Positions 44,826-52,618 of a stretch of DNA of 54,681 nt are shown one piece after another (within the stretch, counting starts at the first letter, position 1; every line of letters begins with the position of its first letter). Made by a program: the position numbers and the translations under genes. The notes below the pieces were generated by a model. It worked only from the letters and a program-made list of their open reading frames with translations. It made no database searches and was not told where the DNA came from. The DNA comes from Brevundimonas sp. Its GTDB lineage: Bacteria > Pseudomonadota > Alphaproteobacteria > Caulobacterales > Caulobacteraceae. The DNA is taken from assembly GCF_003248455.1 (NCBI RefSeq), contig NZ_QFNM01000018.1, positions 1 to 54,681 of the forward strand. The letters run 5' to 3'.

Positions 44826-45578
44826 TCAGTCCAGCGCCCTGAACCAGCGATCCAACAACGTCGCCTCGGCGCGCCGCGCCTGGGTCCGCTCCTCGGCCTC
44901 GGCGTCGACGCCCCACTGATCTTCCTGGAACGCCTCGTCGATCCGCGACAGGTCGAAGGCCTCGCCCCCCGTCAACGCCCCCCGCTCGACCGCCAGCGCC
45001 AGCACCGCCGACCCGAGCAGGGGCACGACCGTCGCCAGACCGGTCAGGCGGAAGTCGTCCAGCGTCAGGGCGTGGGCCTTCACCCGCGCAATGGCCTCGG
45101 GCGGCTGCGGCCGATGAACGATGCCGCGGGTCGGCTCCAGCGCGACCCCCAGCTCGCGCGCGGCCCAGTCGCGCCACGGCCCCCATTCGCGCGCCTGCCG
45201 CTCGACCAGCGCGGCCGGATGTTCGGCCAGGTAGCAGACCACGTCCGACCCGGCATAGGCCGCGATCTCGTCCGCCACCGCCTCTCGCGCGCGGCCGATC
45301 CGGTCGATGGCGGTCGAGGCCAGTCGCGTCGCCGGCATGGTGGCGGGATCCAGGAATTCCCCCTGCGCGGCCCATTCGGCCGCCGCCAGCCGCGCCGCGC
45401 TCGGCGTCGGCAGCACGAGCGGCGCCTTGTCCGGCGTCCTGGGCGTGCGCCCGTCCAGCAGCACCGCCCAGCCGCCCCCCGCATGCGGTCCCACGTCCGC
45501 CGCCGTCCAGAATCGGGCGATGCGGTCGGGCGACAGCTCCACGAAGCGCGGGCGATGCGGCGTCGGCTGGTCAGTCAT
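44826..45578 (-). CDS. ATP12-family F1-ATPase assembly chaperone
   Basis: 250 aa, start ATG 45578 with GGAG 5 bases upstream. Matches alphaproteobacterial ATP12: WAVLLDGRTPRTPDKAPLVL, AAEWAAQGEFLDPATMPATR, YAGSDVVCYLAEHPAALVER, GIVHRPQPPEA, ALAVERGALTGGEAFDLSRI and DEAFQEDQWGVDAEA. In mitochondria ATP12 binds the F1 alpha subunit during assembly; the same role is inferred here. It lies 17 bases downstream of the TPR-oxygenase gene, in the rluC-TPR-ATP12 run, and converges with the pseudouridine synthase. Confidence 0.92.
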   Translation of the reverse strand: MTDQPTPHRPRFVELSPDRIARFWTAADVGPHAGGGWAVLLDGRTPRTPDKAPLVLPTPSAARLAAAEWAAQGEFLDPATMPATRLASTAIDRIGRAREAVADEIAAYAGSDVVCYLAEHPAALVERQAREWGPWRDWAARELGVALEPTRGIVHRPQPPEAIARVKAHALTLDDFRLTGLATVVPLLGSAVLALAVERGALTGGEAFDLSRIDEAFQEDQWGVDAEAEERTQARRAEATLLDRWFRALD

Positions 45579-45595
45579 GGAAACTCCGTCGAAAA

Positions 45596-47116
45596 TCAGG
45601 CCGGCACGATGTCGAAGGCAAGCGTCAGGCGCGACGCCTCGCCGCCGAACGGCTGGGTGCCGTGCCACATATAGGAGGGAAACAGCACCAGCGTCCCCGG
45701 CTGCGGCTGGACATGGTGTTCGGCCTTCAACCCTGGCAGGCTCGGCGGCGCCCCGAACCGCAGCCAGCCCTCGCGCCCCTCGCCCGTCCCGCCTGTGATC
45801 GCCGGCGGCAAGGCGATGTGGCAGGCCGAGGACAGCCAGCCGTCCGAATGGATATGGTCGGCATGGAAGCCGTTGGGCCTCAGCCGCACCGACCAACTAC
45901 CCTTGATGCGATATTCGCCGGTGTTGCGCGTGCGCAAGGGATCATCCCCCTGCCCCACCGCCTTCATATAGGCGCGGATGGGGGCGTCGATGGCGGTGAA
46001 GAAGGCCCGGATCGCGGGATGGTCGCTCTGGGTCAGAGACGCCGCCGTCTGCGACCCGCCCCGCAGCGACTGCCCCACCGGATGGGTCTTCAGCGTATGC
46101 AGGGCGTTCAGCGCCTGGGCCAGATCAGCCAGATAGTCTTCCAGCGTCGCCCACCCCACCGGCGTCGCCAGCCGATAGGGCCGCACGAAGGCGTCATAGT
46201 CGTAAAGCTGTCCATAGCGTGGGTCGCCCAGCATCCGCCACGCCGTCGCCTGGTGCGCCAGGACGTGCTGGTTCAGCGGCTCCCTGGCCCTCAGCGCCGC
46301 GATCGGCTCCAGCGCCGCTTCGGCCCGCCCCAGCGCCAACAGACATTCGGCCTGGGTCGCCATCACCGCCGGCACGGCCCCGCCGGCCAGGGCCGCCGCT
46401 CTGTTAGCATGGTCCAGGGCTCGCCTCGGGTCTAGCGCCAGGCAGGCCTGCGCCGCCGCCAACTCGCCCGGCCCGTCCAGAGCCCCTCCGACCAGGGTCC
46501 GATAGGCGCCCTCGATCTCGCCCGCATATTCCAGCAGCCGCGCCTTGATCCGCCGCAGCCCCGCCTGACCCGGCGCCGCCGCGATGGCGACGTCCAACGG
46601 CGCGACGGCGGCGTTGAGGTCGGCGTCGCGCATCCAGATCAGTTGGCTCAGGTCCCGCAGCGCCTCCTCGTAGCCGGCTCGGCGCGCCAGGGCCTGGCGA
46701 TAGGCGTCTTCCGCCCCGTCGAACCGGCTCTGGGCCTGCAACGCCCGGCCCAGCACCAGCCAGGTCTCGGGCGCATCGCCGCCTATGGCCATCGCCTGGC
46801 GACAGGCGGTCTCCGCCTCGGCCGCGCGTCCCATGTCGCCCAGGGTGGACGCCAGATTGTGCCGTGCGGGCACGCTTTGGGGCCGCGCCGCGACCAGACG
46901 CTGCGACAGGGCCGCGCTATCGGCCAGTCGCCCGGCCCGCTTGGCGATGTCGGCATGAACCGACAGGGCCTGCCAGGGCGCATCCGCCCGCGCCGTCGTC
47001 GGCTCGAGCAGGGCCAGCGCCTCGTCCAGCCGTCCGGCGTCGGCCAGGCCCCTAGCCCATTCGACATGGGCCCGTTCGACCTGCGCGCGTTCGACCTCGA
47101 CCTGCCCGCCCGACAT
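45596..47116 (-). CDS. TPR protein with C-terminal 2OG-Fe(II) oxygenase domain (core paralog)
   Basis: 506 aa. N-terminal TPR-like helices (ARGLADAGRLDEALALLEPT; LVLGRALQAQSRFDGAEDAY; AECLLALGRAEAALEPIAAL) precede an oxygenase domain with HIHSDGWLSSACHI (His423, Asp425), distal His485 in MWHGT, and the Arg of SRLTLAFD. The layout is the same as the island protein at 19778-21481, with GDPR, LYDYD, HPVGQSLRGGSQTAASL and RNTGEYRIKGSWSVRL held in common. Its ATG overlaps the upstream pseudouridine synthase stop by one base (TGATG), and ATP12 follows. The operon suggests a house-keeping role, perhaps hydroxylation of a translation- or envelope-related protein; this is unproven. Confidence 0.85.
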   Translation of the reverse strand: MSGGQVEVERAQVERAHVEWARGLADAGRLDEALALLEPTTARADAPWQALSVHADIAKRAGRLADSAALSQRLVAARPQSVPARHNLASTLGDMGRAAEAETACRQAMAIGGDAPETWLVLGRALQAQSRFDGAEDAYRQALARRAGYEEALRDLSQLIWMRDADLNAAVAPLDVAIAAAPGQAGLRRIKARLLEYAGEIEGAYRTLVGGALDGPGELAAAQACLALDPRRALDHANRAAALAGGAVPAVMATQAECLLALGRAEAALEPIAALRAREPLNQHVLAHQATAWRMLGDPRYGQLYDYDAFVRPYRLATPVGWATLEDYLADLAQALNALHTLKTHPVGQSLRGGSQTAASLTQSDHPAIRAFFTAIDAPIRAYMKAVGQGDDPLRTRNTGEYRIKGSWSVRLRPNGFHADHIHSDGWLSSACHIALPPAITGGTGEGREGWLRFGAPPSLPGLKAEHHVQPQPGTLVLFPSYMWHGTQPFGGEASRLTLAFDIVPA

Positions 47117-48153
47117 CACCGGATTCGCTTCACGCCCAGGAACGGATCGTCCTCGGCCTCGTCCTCGGTGAAACCGAAATGGGCGAAGCCGGCCTTCATC
47201 TCGGGGCTCAGCGGGGCCGTCACCTTCAGGACGCCGCCGCGCGGGTGATCCAGTTCGATGCTGCGGGCGTGCAGTTGCAGCTTCAGCGCCCCGGACAGTT
47301 CGCGTGATTTCTCGTCGCCGTATTTGGGATCGCCCAGGATCGGATGACCGATCCCCGCCATATGGGCGCGCAGTTGGTGCGTCCGTCCGGTGAAGGGCCT
47401 CAGCGCCATCCACGCCGCCCGGTGCGAGGCGCGGCTGATGGTCGAAAAGGCCGTTTCGGCCGGTTCGGCGCGCGGATCCTTGCGATCGGCCGGGCGCATC
47501 ATCTCGAAGTCGTTGATGCCGGTCTTCTTCAGCGGCATGTCGATCTGACCGGAATAGGGTTTCGGATTGCCGATGACGATGGCCCAATAGGTCTTCTTGG
47601 CCTGACGCCGCGCAAACGCGCCCGCCAGCCGCTTGGCCGCCTCCGGCCCCTTGCCCAGCAACAGCACGCCCGAGGTGTCGCGGTCCAGCCGGTGGACCAG
47701 GCGCGGCCGCTCCAGCCCCTCGCCCCAGGCCGACAGCAGCCGGTCGACGTGGCGGCTGGTCTTGGTGCCGCCCTGCACGGCCAGGCCGTGCGGCTTGTTC
47801 AGGGCGATGACCATGTCGTCCTCGTAGAGGACCAGCGACTTGGCGAACCGGATGTCCTGTTCGGACAGGGTGTGAACGTCCCCGGCCTGGCGCGAGGTGT
47901 CGTCGGGGATCGGCGGCACGCGCACGGCGGCGCCGGCGGTCAGGCGGCCTTCGGGCTTGATCCGGGCGCCGTCGACGCGGATCTGGCCGCTGCGGGCCAT
48001 CTTCTGCACCTGGATGTTGGACAGGTGCGGCCAGCGCCGGCGAAACCAGCGGTCCAGGCGGATGCCGTCCTCGTCCTCGGCGACATAGAGCGTCAGGACT
48101 TCGCGCTTGGGGGCGTCGGCTGGAGACTGGGGGGCGGACGGCTGGTCGGTCAA
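47116..48153 (-). CDS. RluA-family pseudouridine synthase (RluC-like)
   Basis: 345 aa. The start is a TTG at 48153, with GGAG 7 bases upstream and overlapping the crcB stop (TTGA); the upstream frame lies within crcB. S4 domain: IRLDRWFRRRWPHLSNIQVQ. Catalytic domain: LVHRLDRDTSGVLLLGKG (Asp157), KPHGLAVQGG, RPFTGRTHQLRAHMAGIGHP and QLHARSIELDHPRGG. It resembles RluC (23S rRNA). Second of three pseudouridine synthases within 6 kb. Confidence 0.92.
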   Translation of the reverse strand: MTDQPSAPQSPADAPKREVLTLYVAEDEDGIRLDRWFRRRWPHLSNIQVQKMARSGQIRVDGARIKPEGRLTAGAAVRVPPIPDDTSRQAGDVHTLSEQDIRFAKSLVLYEDDMVIALNKPHGLAVQGGTKTSRHVDRLLSAWGEGLERPRLVHRLDRDTSGVLLLGKGPEAAKRLAGAFARRQAKKTYWAIVIGNPKPYSGQIDMPLKKTGINDFEMMRPADRKDPRAEPAETAFSTISRASHRAAWMALRPFTGRTHQLRAHMAGIGHPILGDPKYGDEKSRELSGALKLQLHARSIELDHPRGGVLKVTAPLSPEMKAGFAHFGFTEDEAEDDPFLGVKRIR

Positions 48154-48545
48154 ACGGAAGCTCCAAAGGCGCGTCGCGCGATCGCCAGGCCCACGAACAG
48201 GGCCGTGATGGCCAGAACCGACGAGCCGATCACATAGGCCGAGGCCAGGCCGATCTGGCGGCGCTCGATCATCTGCGCCGCCTCCAGCGAATAGGACGAA
48301 AAGGTCGTGAACCCGCCCAGCACGCCGACGGCCGCGAACAGGCGCACCGTCTCCTGCTGCGCACCGCCACGGAACGACAGCCAGCCGACCAGAAGACCCA
48401 TCAACAGGCCGCCGATCACATTGCAGGCGAAGGTGCCGACCGGCCATCCGGCGTTCGGCGCCCATCGGCCGGCGGCGAGGCCCAGCCCATAGCGCCCCAT
48501 CGAGCCGATGGCCCCGCCGGCCGCGACGAGAAGAAAACGTGTCAT
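48150..48545 (-). CDS. crcB: Fluoride channel/exporter CrcB (Fluc)
   Basis: 131 aa, four hydrophobic helices: MTRFLLVAAGGAIGSMGRYG, PVGTFACNVIGGLLMGLLVG, the signature VLGGFTTFSSYSLEAAQMIE, and SVLAITALFVGLAIARRA. It forms a dimeric fluoride channel in the inner membrane. The ATG at 48545 matches the family N-terminus. No fluoride riboswitch was recognised in the 40-base gap upstream. Overlaps the RluC-like gene. Confidence 0.93.
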   Translation of the reverse strand: MTRFLLVAAGGAIGSMGRYGLGLAAGRWAPNAGWPVGTFACNVIGGLLMGLLVGWLSFRGGAQQETVRLFAAVGVLGGFTTFSSYSLEAAQMIERRQIGLASAYVIGSSVLAITALFVGLAIARRAFGASV

Positions 48546-48585
48546 CGTGCGGCCTTTTATACGCCGCGCGCACCGAAAGCGATGG

Positions 48586-49074
48586 TCAGCGGGGAATCGA
48601 CCCCTGCACCGAACGCGCATCGTAGGCATAGGGGCTGTCGGGCTTGGCGCCGCGTCCCATCACGATTTCCAGCGTGGTCGATGTCGGTTGCGGCCCGCTG
48701 AAGTTCAGGCCGACGCCCACCCCGACGCCCGAGGCGGAATAGCCGCCGTATCGACTGGTTCCGCCGCCGATGGAGACGCTGGGCCGCACGCCGCCCGCGC
48801 CGCCCGGACGGCCGTCTGTCCAGCTCTGCGTCACCTCGAACCAGTCATAGCCCTGTTCCGTCGTCAGGTCGGCGGCCCGCACCAGCGCCCAGTCGGCGAC
48901 CCGCCCGGCCGCGCCGACGCCATTGTAGGTGACGCGGTAGCGATTGCTCTCGATCCGCTGTTCGGAATAGCCTTGGCCGCCGGGACCCCGCTGCGCTCCA
49001 TAGGGCGCCAGGCTGGCGCAGGCCGTCAGGGCCAGGGTCGATGCGGCGAGGCCGAGAATGGCGAGGCGCTTCAT
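48586..49074 (-). CDS. CC0125/CC1285-type lipoprotein
   Basis: 162 aa. Lipoprotein signal peptide MKRLAILGLAASTLALTACA (lipid-attachment Cys19), then YSEQRIESNRYRVTYNGVGA, a motif I associate with the Caulobacterales CC0125/CC1285 family, and a glycine/serine-rich tail (GGYSASGVGVGVGLNFSG). Function unknown; envelope-located. The start is set by the signal peptide. Confidence 0.82.
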   Translation of the reverse strand: MKRLAILGLAASTLALTACASLAPYGAQRGPGGQGYSEQRIESNRYRVTYNGVGAAGRVADWALVRAADLTTEQGYDWFEVTQSWTDGRPGGAGGVRPSVSIGGGTSRYGGYSASGVGVGVGLNFSGPQPTSTTLEIVMGRGAKPDSPYAYDARSVQGSIPR

Positions 49075-49125
49075 GACGTCGTCTCCTTCGATCCAGATAG
49101 CGTCGCTGGCGCTCAAGCGTTCCGC

Positions 49126-49851
49126 TCAAAGCCCCAGGTTGGTCCGCAGCGTCTTGAAATCGTCCGGCGGCGTGGCCTCGATCGAGGTCGTCCCGCCTTC
49201 GGGATGCGGAAAGCTCAGCCTGGCGGCGTGGAGCATCAGGCGCGGCGCCGGTCCGACCGGCGTGGTCAGGGCGCCGCCATAGCGCACGTCCCCGATCAGC
49301 GGACGGCCCAGATGCGCCATATGCACCCGCAACTGGTGCATCCGTCCGGTCAGCGGCTCAAGCTCGACCACCGCCCCGTGATCGCTGGCGCCCAAGGTGC
49401 GGTATCGACTCTGTGCGCCTTGCGCGCCGGGCGCGTCGAAGGCGACGACCCGCATATAGGATTCGCGCCCGATCTCCTCGCGGCGCAGGGGCGCATCGAC
49501 CGTGCCGGATCGCGGCTCGGGCGCCGCCGACAGCAGGGCCAGATAGGACTTGCGGAACCGCCGCATCTGCAACGCCTTGCCCAGAAATCCCGCCGCCGGC
49601 TTGGTCTTGGCCGCCAGGATCACGCCCGACGTGTCCCGGTCCAGCCGATGCACCAGTTCCGGCCGCTTTCCGTTCGACCGCGCGAACGCCCACAGCAGGT
49701 CGTCCAGCGTATGGGCCTTGATCCGCCCGCCCTGGCTGGACAGGCCGCTGGGCTTTGAGAAGGCGATGATATGCGCGTCCTCGTGGATCACCCACGACCG
49801 GACGGCGGCGATCTCGTCCTCGGACAGGGCGACGGGCGTTCTCGAAGTCAT
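49126..49851 (-). CDS. RluA-family pseudouridine synthase without S4 domain
   Basis: 241 aa. Catalytic motif ELVHRLDRDTSGVILAAKTK (Asp71), SKPSGLSSQGG, EPLTGRMHQLRVHMAHLGRP and LMLHAARLSFPHPEGG. It lacks the N-terminal S4 domain, as in RluA/TruC-type enzymes acting on tRNA or rRNA; the target is not determined. The start ATG overlaps the stop of the DUF72 gene (ATGA). Confidence 0.9.
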   Translation of the reverse strand: MTSRTPVALSEDEIAAVRSWVIHEDAHIIAFSKPSGLSSQGGRIKAHTLDDLLWAFARSNGKRPELVHRLDRDTSGVILAAKTKPAAGFLGKALQMRRFRKSYLALLSAAPEPRSGTVDAPLRREEIGRESYMRVVAFDAPGAQGAQSRYRTLGASDHGAVVELEPLTGRMHQLRVHMAHLGRPLIGDVRYGGALTTPVGPAPRLMLHAARLSFPHPEGGTTSIEATPPDDFKTLRTNLGL

Positions 49852-50582
49852 CGCGGCTCTTGGCCCGACGCCGCCATGACGGTCAAGGCGTTCGGCAGGG
49901 CGTATCCCTCGGCGGTGTTGTCGAACACGCACCAGGTCGGCGCGACCGCGGATTCGCGCAGAACCCTCGCGGCCGTCGCGGCCAGGGCCTCGGGCGCATA
50001 GGCCGAATAGTAGATGCGCGGCGCGCCATGCAGACGGATGTAGGTCAGCCCCCGCCATCCTCCCGGCGCATCCGCGCCCGCGACCGGGGCCGGATCGGCC
50101 GCGACCCGCGCGATGCGGCGGTCTTTCAGCCAGGCGTCGACTTCCGGTGCGAACCAGCTGGCGTGGCGGGGCTCGAAGGCGATCGGAACGGGCAGACGCG
50201 CCGCCGCCGCGTCGAAGAAACGGATAGCATCGGCTTCATCGAAAACCAGCGACGGCGGCGTCTGGACCAGCACCGCCCCCAGCCGGTCGCCCAGCCCCTC
50301 GACCTCGGATGCGAACCGATCCAACCCGGCCTCCGGCTCGCGCAGCCGCTGTTCCTGCGTCAGGACGCGCGGGGTCTTCACCGAGAAGCGAAAGTCCGGC
50401 GGCGTCGAGGCCGCCCAGCGCGCATAGGTGGCTCGCCGATGCGGTCGATAGAAGCTGCTGTTGATTTCGACCGCATTCATCGTCCGGGCATAGCGTTCCA
50501 GATGCGTGCCGGGACCGGCGAAACGTTCGGCGACCTCGCGCGGCACGCTCCACCCGGCCGTCCCCAGCCGCAGTTCAGGCAT
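49848..50582 (-). CDS. DUF72 family protein (YecE-like)
   Basis: 244 aa TIM-barrel-like protein of the DUF72/YecE family: LRLGTAGWSVPREVAERFAG, NAVEINSSFYRPHRRATYAR, FRFSVKTPRVLTQEQRL, LGAVLVQTPPSLVFDE, IAFEPRHASWF, YIRLHGAPRIYYSAYAPEAL, and WCVFDNTAEGYALPNALTV. Biochemical role unknown. It overlaps the end of the rarA region by 8 bases upstream and the pseudouridine synthase by 4 downstream, so it belongs to this operon. Confidence 0.9.
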   Translation of the reverse strand: MPELRLGTAGWSVPREVAERFAGPGTHLERYARTMNAVEINSSFYRPHRRATYARWAASTPPDFRFSVKTPRVLTQEQRLREPEAGLDRFASEVEGLGDRLGAVLVQTPPSLVFDEADAIRFFDAAAARLPVPIAFEPRHASWFAPEVDAWLKDRRIARVAADPAPVAGADAPGGWRGLTYIRLHGAPRIYYSAYAPEALAATAARVLRESAVAPTWCVFDNTAEGYALPNALTVMAASGQEPR

Positions 50583-51868
50583 CGCCGCCCTGATCCGCCA
50601 TCCGCGCCCGCATGGCGGCCCAGCGTTCCAGGCGGGCCTTGACCTTCTCCTCATGCCCCTCGCCCTTGGGCTTATAGAAGGTGCGTCGCTCCATCTCGTC
50701 GGGGAAGAAGTTCGCGCCCGAAAAGCCTTCGGGCGTGTCGGGATCGTATTGATAGCCCTTGCCGTAGCCCAGTTGCTTCATCAACTTGGTCGGGGCGTTG
50801 CGGATATGAGCCGGCGGCATCAGCGAGCCCGTCTCATAGGCCGCCTTCTTGGCCGCCTTGAACGCTTCATAGACGCCGACCGACTTGGGCGCGGTGGCCA
50901 GATGCACCACCGCCTGGGCCAGGGCCAGTTCGCCCTCGGGGCTGCCCAGGAAATCGTAGGTGTCCTTGGCCGCATTGGCGACCAGGATCGACAGCGGGTC
51001 CGCCTCGCCGATGTCCTCCACCGCCATCCGCACGATCCGCCGCGCCAGATACAGCGGGTCCTCGCCCCCGTTCAGCATCCGCGCCAGCCAGTAAAGCGCC
51101 GCATCCGGGTCTGACCCCCGCACCGATTTATGCAGGGCCGATATGAGGTTGTAGTGCTCTTCTCGACTCTTGTCGTAGGCGGGCGCCCGGCGTTGCAGCA
51201 CGCCCGCCAGACCCTGCACGTCCAGCCGTTCGCCTTCCGGCAGGTCGAACAGCACCTCCGACATCGTCAGCAGATAGCGCCCGTCCCCGTCCGCCAGGGC
51301 CAGCATCGCCTGACGCGCCTCGGGCGTCAGCGGCAGGGTCCGGTCCATGTGCGCCTCGGCCCGGATCGTCCAGCCGTTTCAGCACATAGACCTGGCTGCG
51401 CGACAGCAGCGCCCCGTTCAGCTCGAAACTGGGGTTCTCGGTCGTGGCCCCGACCAGCGTCACGACGCCCGCTTCCACGAAGGGCAGGAAGCCGTCCTGC
51501 TGGGCGCGGTTGAAGCGGTGGATCTCGTCGACGAACAACAGGGTCGACTGCCCCGCCGCCCGACGCACCCTGGCCGCCTCGAACGCCTTCTTCAAGTCCG
51601 CGACGCCGGAGAAGACCGCGCTGATCGCCTGATATTCATAGCCCGCCGCCTGGGCCAGCAGCCGCGCGATGGTGGTCTTGCCGGTGCCGGGCGGCCCCCA
51701 CAGGATCATCGACCCCAGCCGCCCCGCCTCGATCATGCGCCGGATCGGCCCGCCCGGTCCCAGCAGATGATCCTGCCCCACCACCTCGTCCAGGGTGCGC
51801 GGGCGCAAGCGGTCGGCCAGCGGGGCGTCGGGCGGCAATATGCCGGAGGCTTCGAACAGATCGCTCAT
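50575..51868 (-). pseudogene. rarA: Replication-associated recombination protein RarA, frameshifted
   Basis: RarA/MgsA AAA+ ATPase acting at stalled forks, in two frames. The N-terminal part (51868 down to about 51365) has ADRLRPRTLDEVVGQDHLLG, Walker A GPPGTGKTT, Walker B LLFVDEIHRF and GATTENPSFELNGALLSRSQ up to VLKRLDD. It then runs out of frame to a stop at 51128. The rest continues in another frame from IRAEAHMDRTLPLTPEARQA through the clamp-like oligomerisation domain (HIRNAPTKLMKQLGYGKGYQ) to 50575. About six residues expected between LDD and IRAEAH seem to be missing, so a short out-of-frame deletion near 51364-51375, or a sequencing error, is likely. Confidence 0.85.
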
Positions 51869-51943
51869 GGGTGCGACCTATGTAGGCGTTCGCCTTCGGC
51901 TTTTCACGCGCTAGTATCGCGTCCCGATACGGAGACCGCCTTC

Positions 51944-52366
51944 ATGACCGACGCCCGCACCGATCAAGGCCCGACCTCCGGCGTGACGCCCCATCTGACC
52001 ATTCCGTCGCGCGGCGCCTCGGCGGCGGTGGACTTCTACATCATCGCCTTCGGGGCCCAGGTTCTGGACCGGCGCCTGGCCGACGACGGAGAGCGGCTGA
52101 TCCACGCCCATCTGAAGATCAATGGCGCCAGCGTCATGCTGAACGACGAATTCCCCGAATACACCGGCCAGTCCGACGTGCGCCCGGCCGGCGTGACCCT
52201 GCACCTCCAGGTCGCCGACCCCGACGCCTGGTGGACCCGCGCCCTGGTCGTCGGCGGCGCCGAGCCCGTCATGGACATGGCCGACCAGTTCTGGGGCGAC
52301 CGCTACGGCGTCCTGCGCGACCCCTTCGGCCACACCTGGTCCATCGGCGGCCCGACGAAGGGCTGA
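51944..52366 (+). CDS. VOC-family (glyoxalase/PhnB-like) protein
   Basis: 140 aa, start ATG 51944 with GGAGA 8 bases upstream. PhnB-like pattern: VTPHLTIPSRGASAAVDFYI, FGAQVLDRR, HAHLKINGASVMLNDEFPEY, LHLQVADPDAWWTRALVVGG and DQFWGDRYGVLRDPFGHTWS. It has the vicinal-oxygen-chelate fold; such proteins bind metal or small ligands, but the reaction here is unknown. Divergent from rarA. Confidence 0.9.
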   Translation: MTDARTDQGPTSGVTPHLTIPSRGASAAVDFYIIAFGAQVLDRRLADDGERLIHAHLKINGASVMLNDEFPEYTGQSDVRPAGVTLHLQVADPDAWWTRALVVGGAEPVMDMADQFWGDRYGVLRDPFGHTWSIGGPTKG

Positions 52367-52372
52367 GGCTTG

Positions 52373-52576
52373 TCAGTCCCTATCGGGCCTGCTCTCGGCG
52401 CGCTTCTTCTCCTCCGTCGCCTTTTCGATCTTCGTCATCTGTTGATCCATCCAGGTAGCGGACGAACGACGTGGCCTCTCCGAGCAAGCCACGACGCCAG
52501 TTTCCAAGCGGCGATCACGAAAACGGCAAGGCCAACCGTTCCAAATAAAAAGTTCGAAGATCGTTGGCTCGCTCAT
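52373..52576 (-). CDS. Small hypothetical protein, possibly frameshifted
   Basis: 67-aa reading frame MSEPTIFELFIWNGW... ending in a highly charged tail (MDQQMTKIEKATEEKKRAES). Skipping one base after the T-run at about 52548-52552 exposes a convincing membrane helix in another frame (FGTVGLAVFVIAAWKLASWL). So the original may have been a small single-helix protein with a charged cytosolic tail, now split. Base composition is lower in GC than the neighbours. Weak evidence; no family recognised. Confidence 0.25.
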   Translation of the reverse strand: MSEPTIFELFIWNGWPCRFRDRRLETGVVACSERPRRSSATWMDQQMTKIEKATEEKKRAESRPDRD

Positions 52577-52618
52577 AGCTCAACATTGCCACAACTGCGG
52601 ACTGTGCCTAACCTGGAG

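Noticed and set aside
48110..48573. Upstream extension of the RluC-like gene across crcB
   Set aside because: The extension is a shadow of crcB; the TTG at 48153 with GGAG 7 bases upstream is the better start.
48546..48585. Fluoride riboswitch ahead of crcB
   Set aside because: The gap is only 40 bases and no pseudoknot or conserved riboswitch core is visible.
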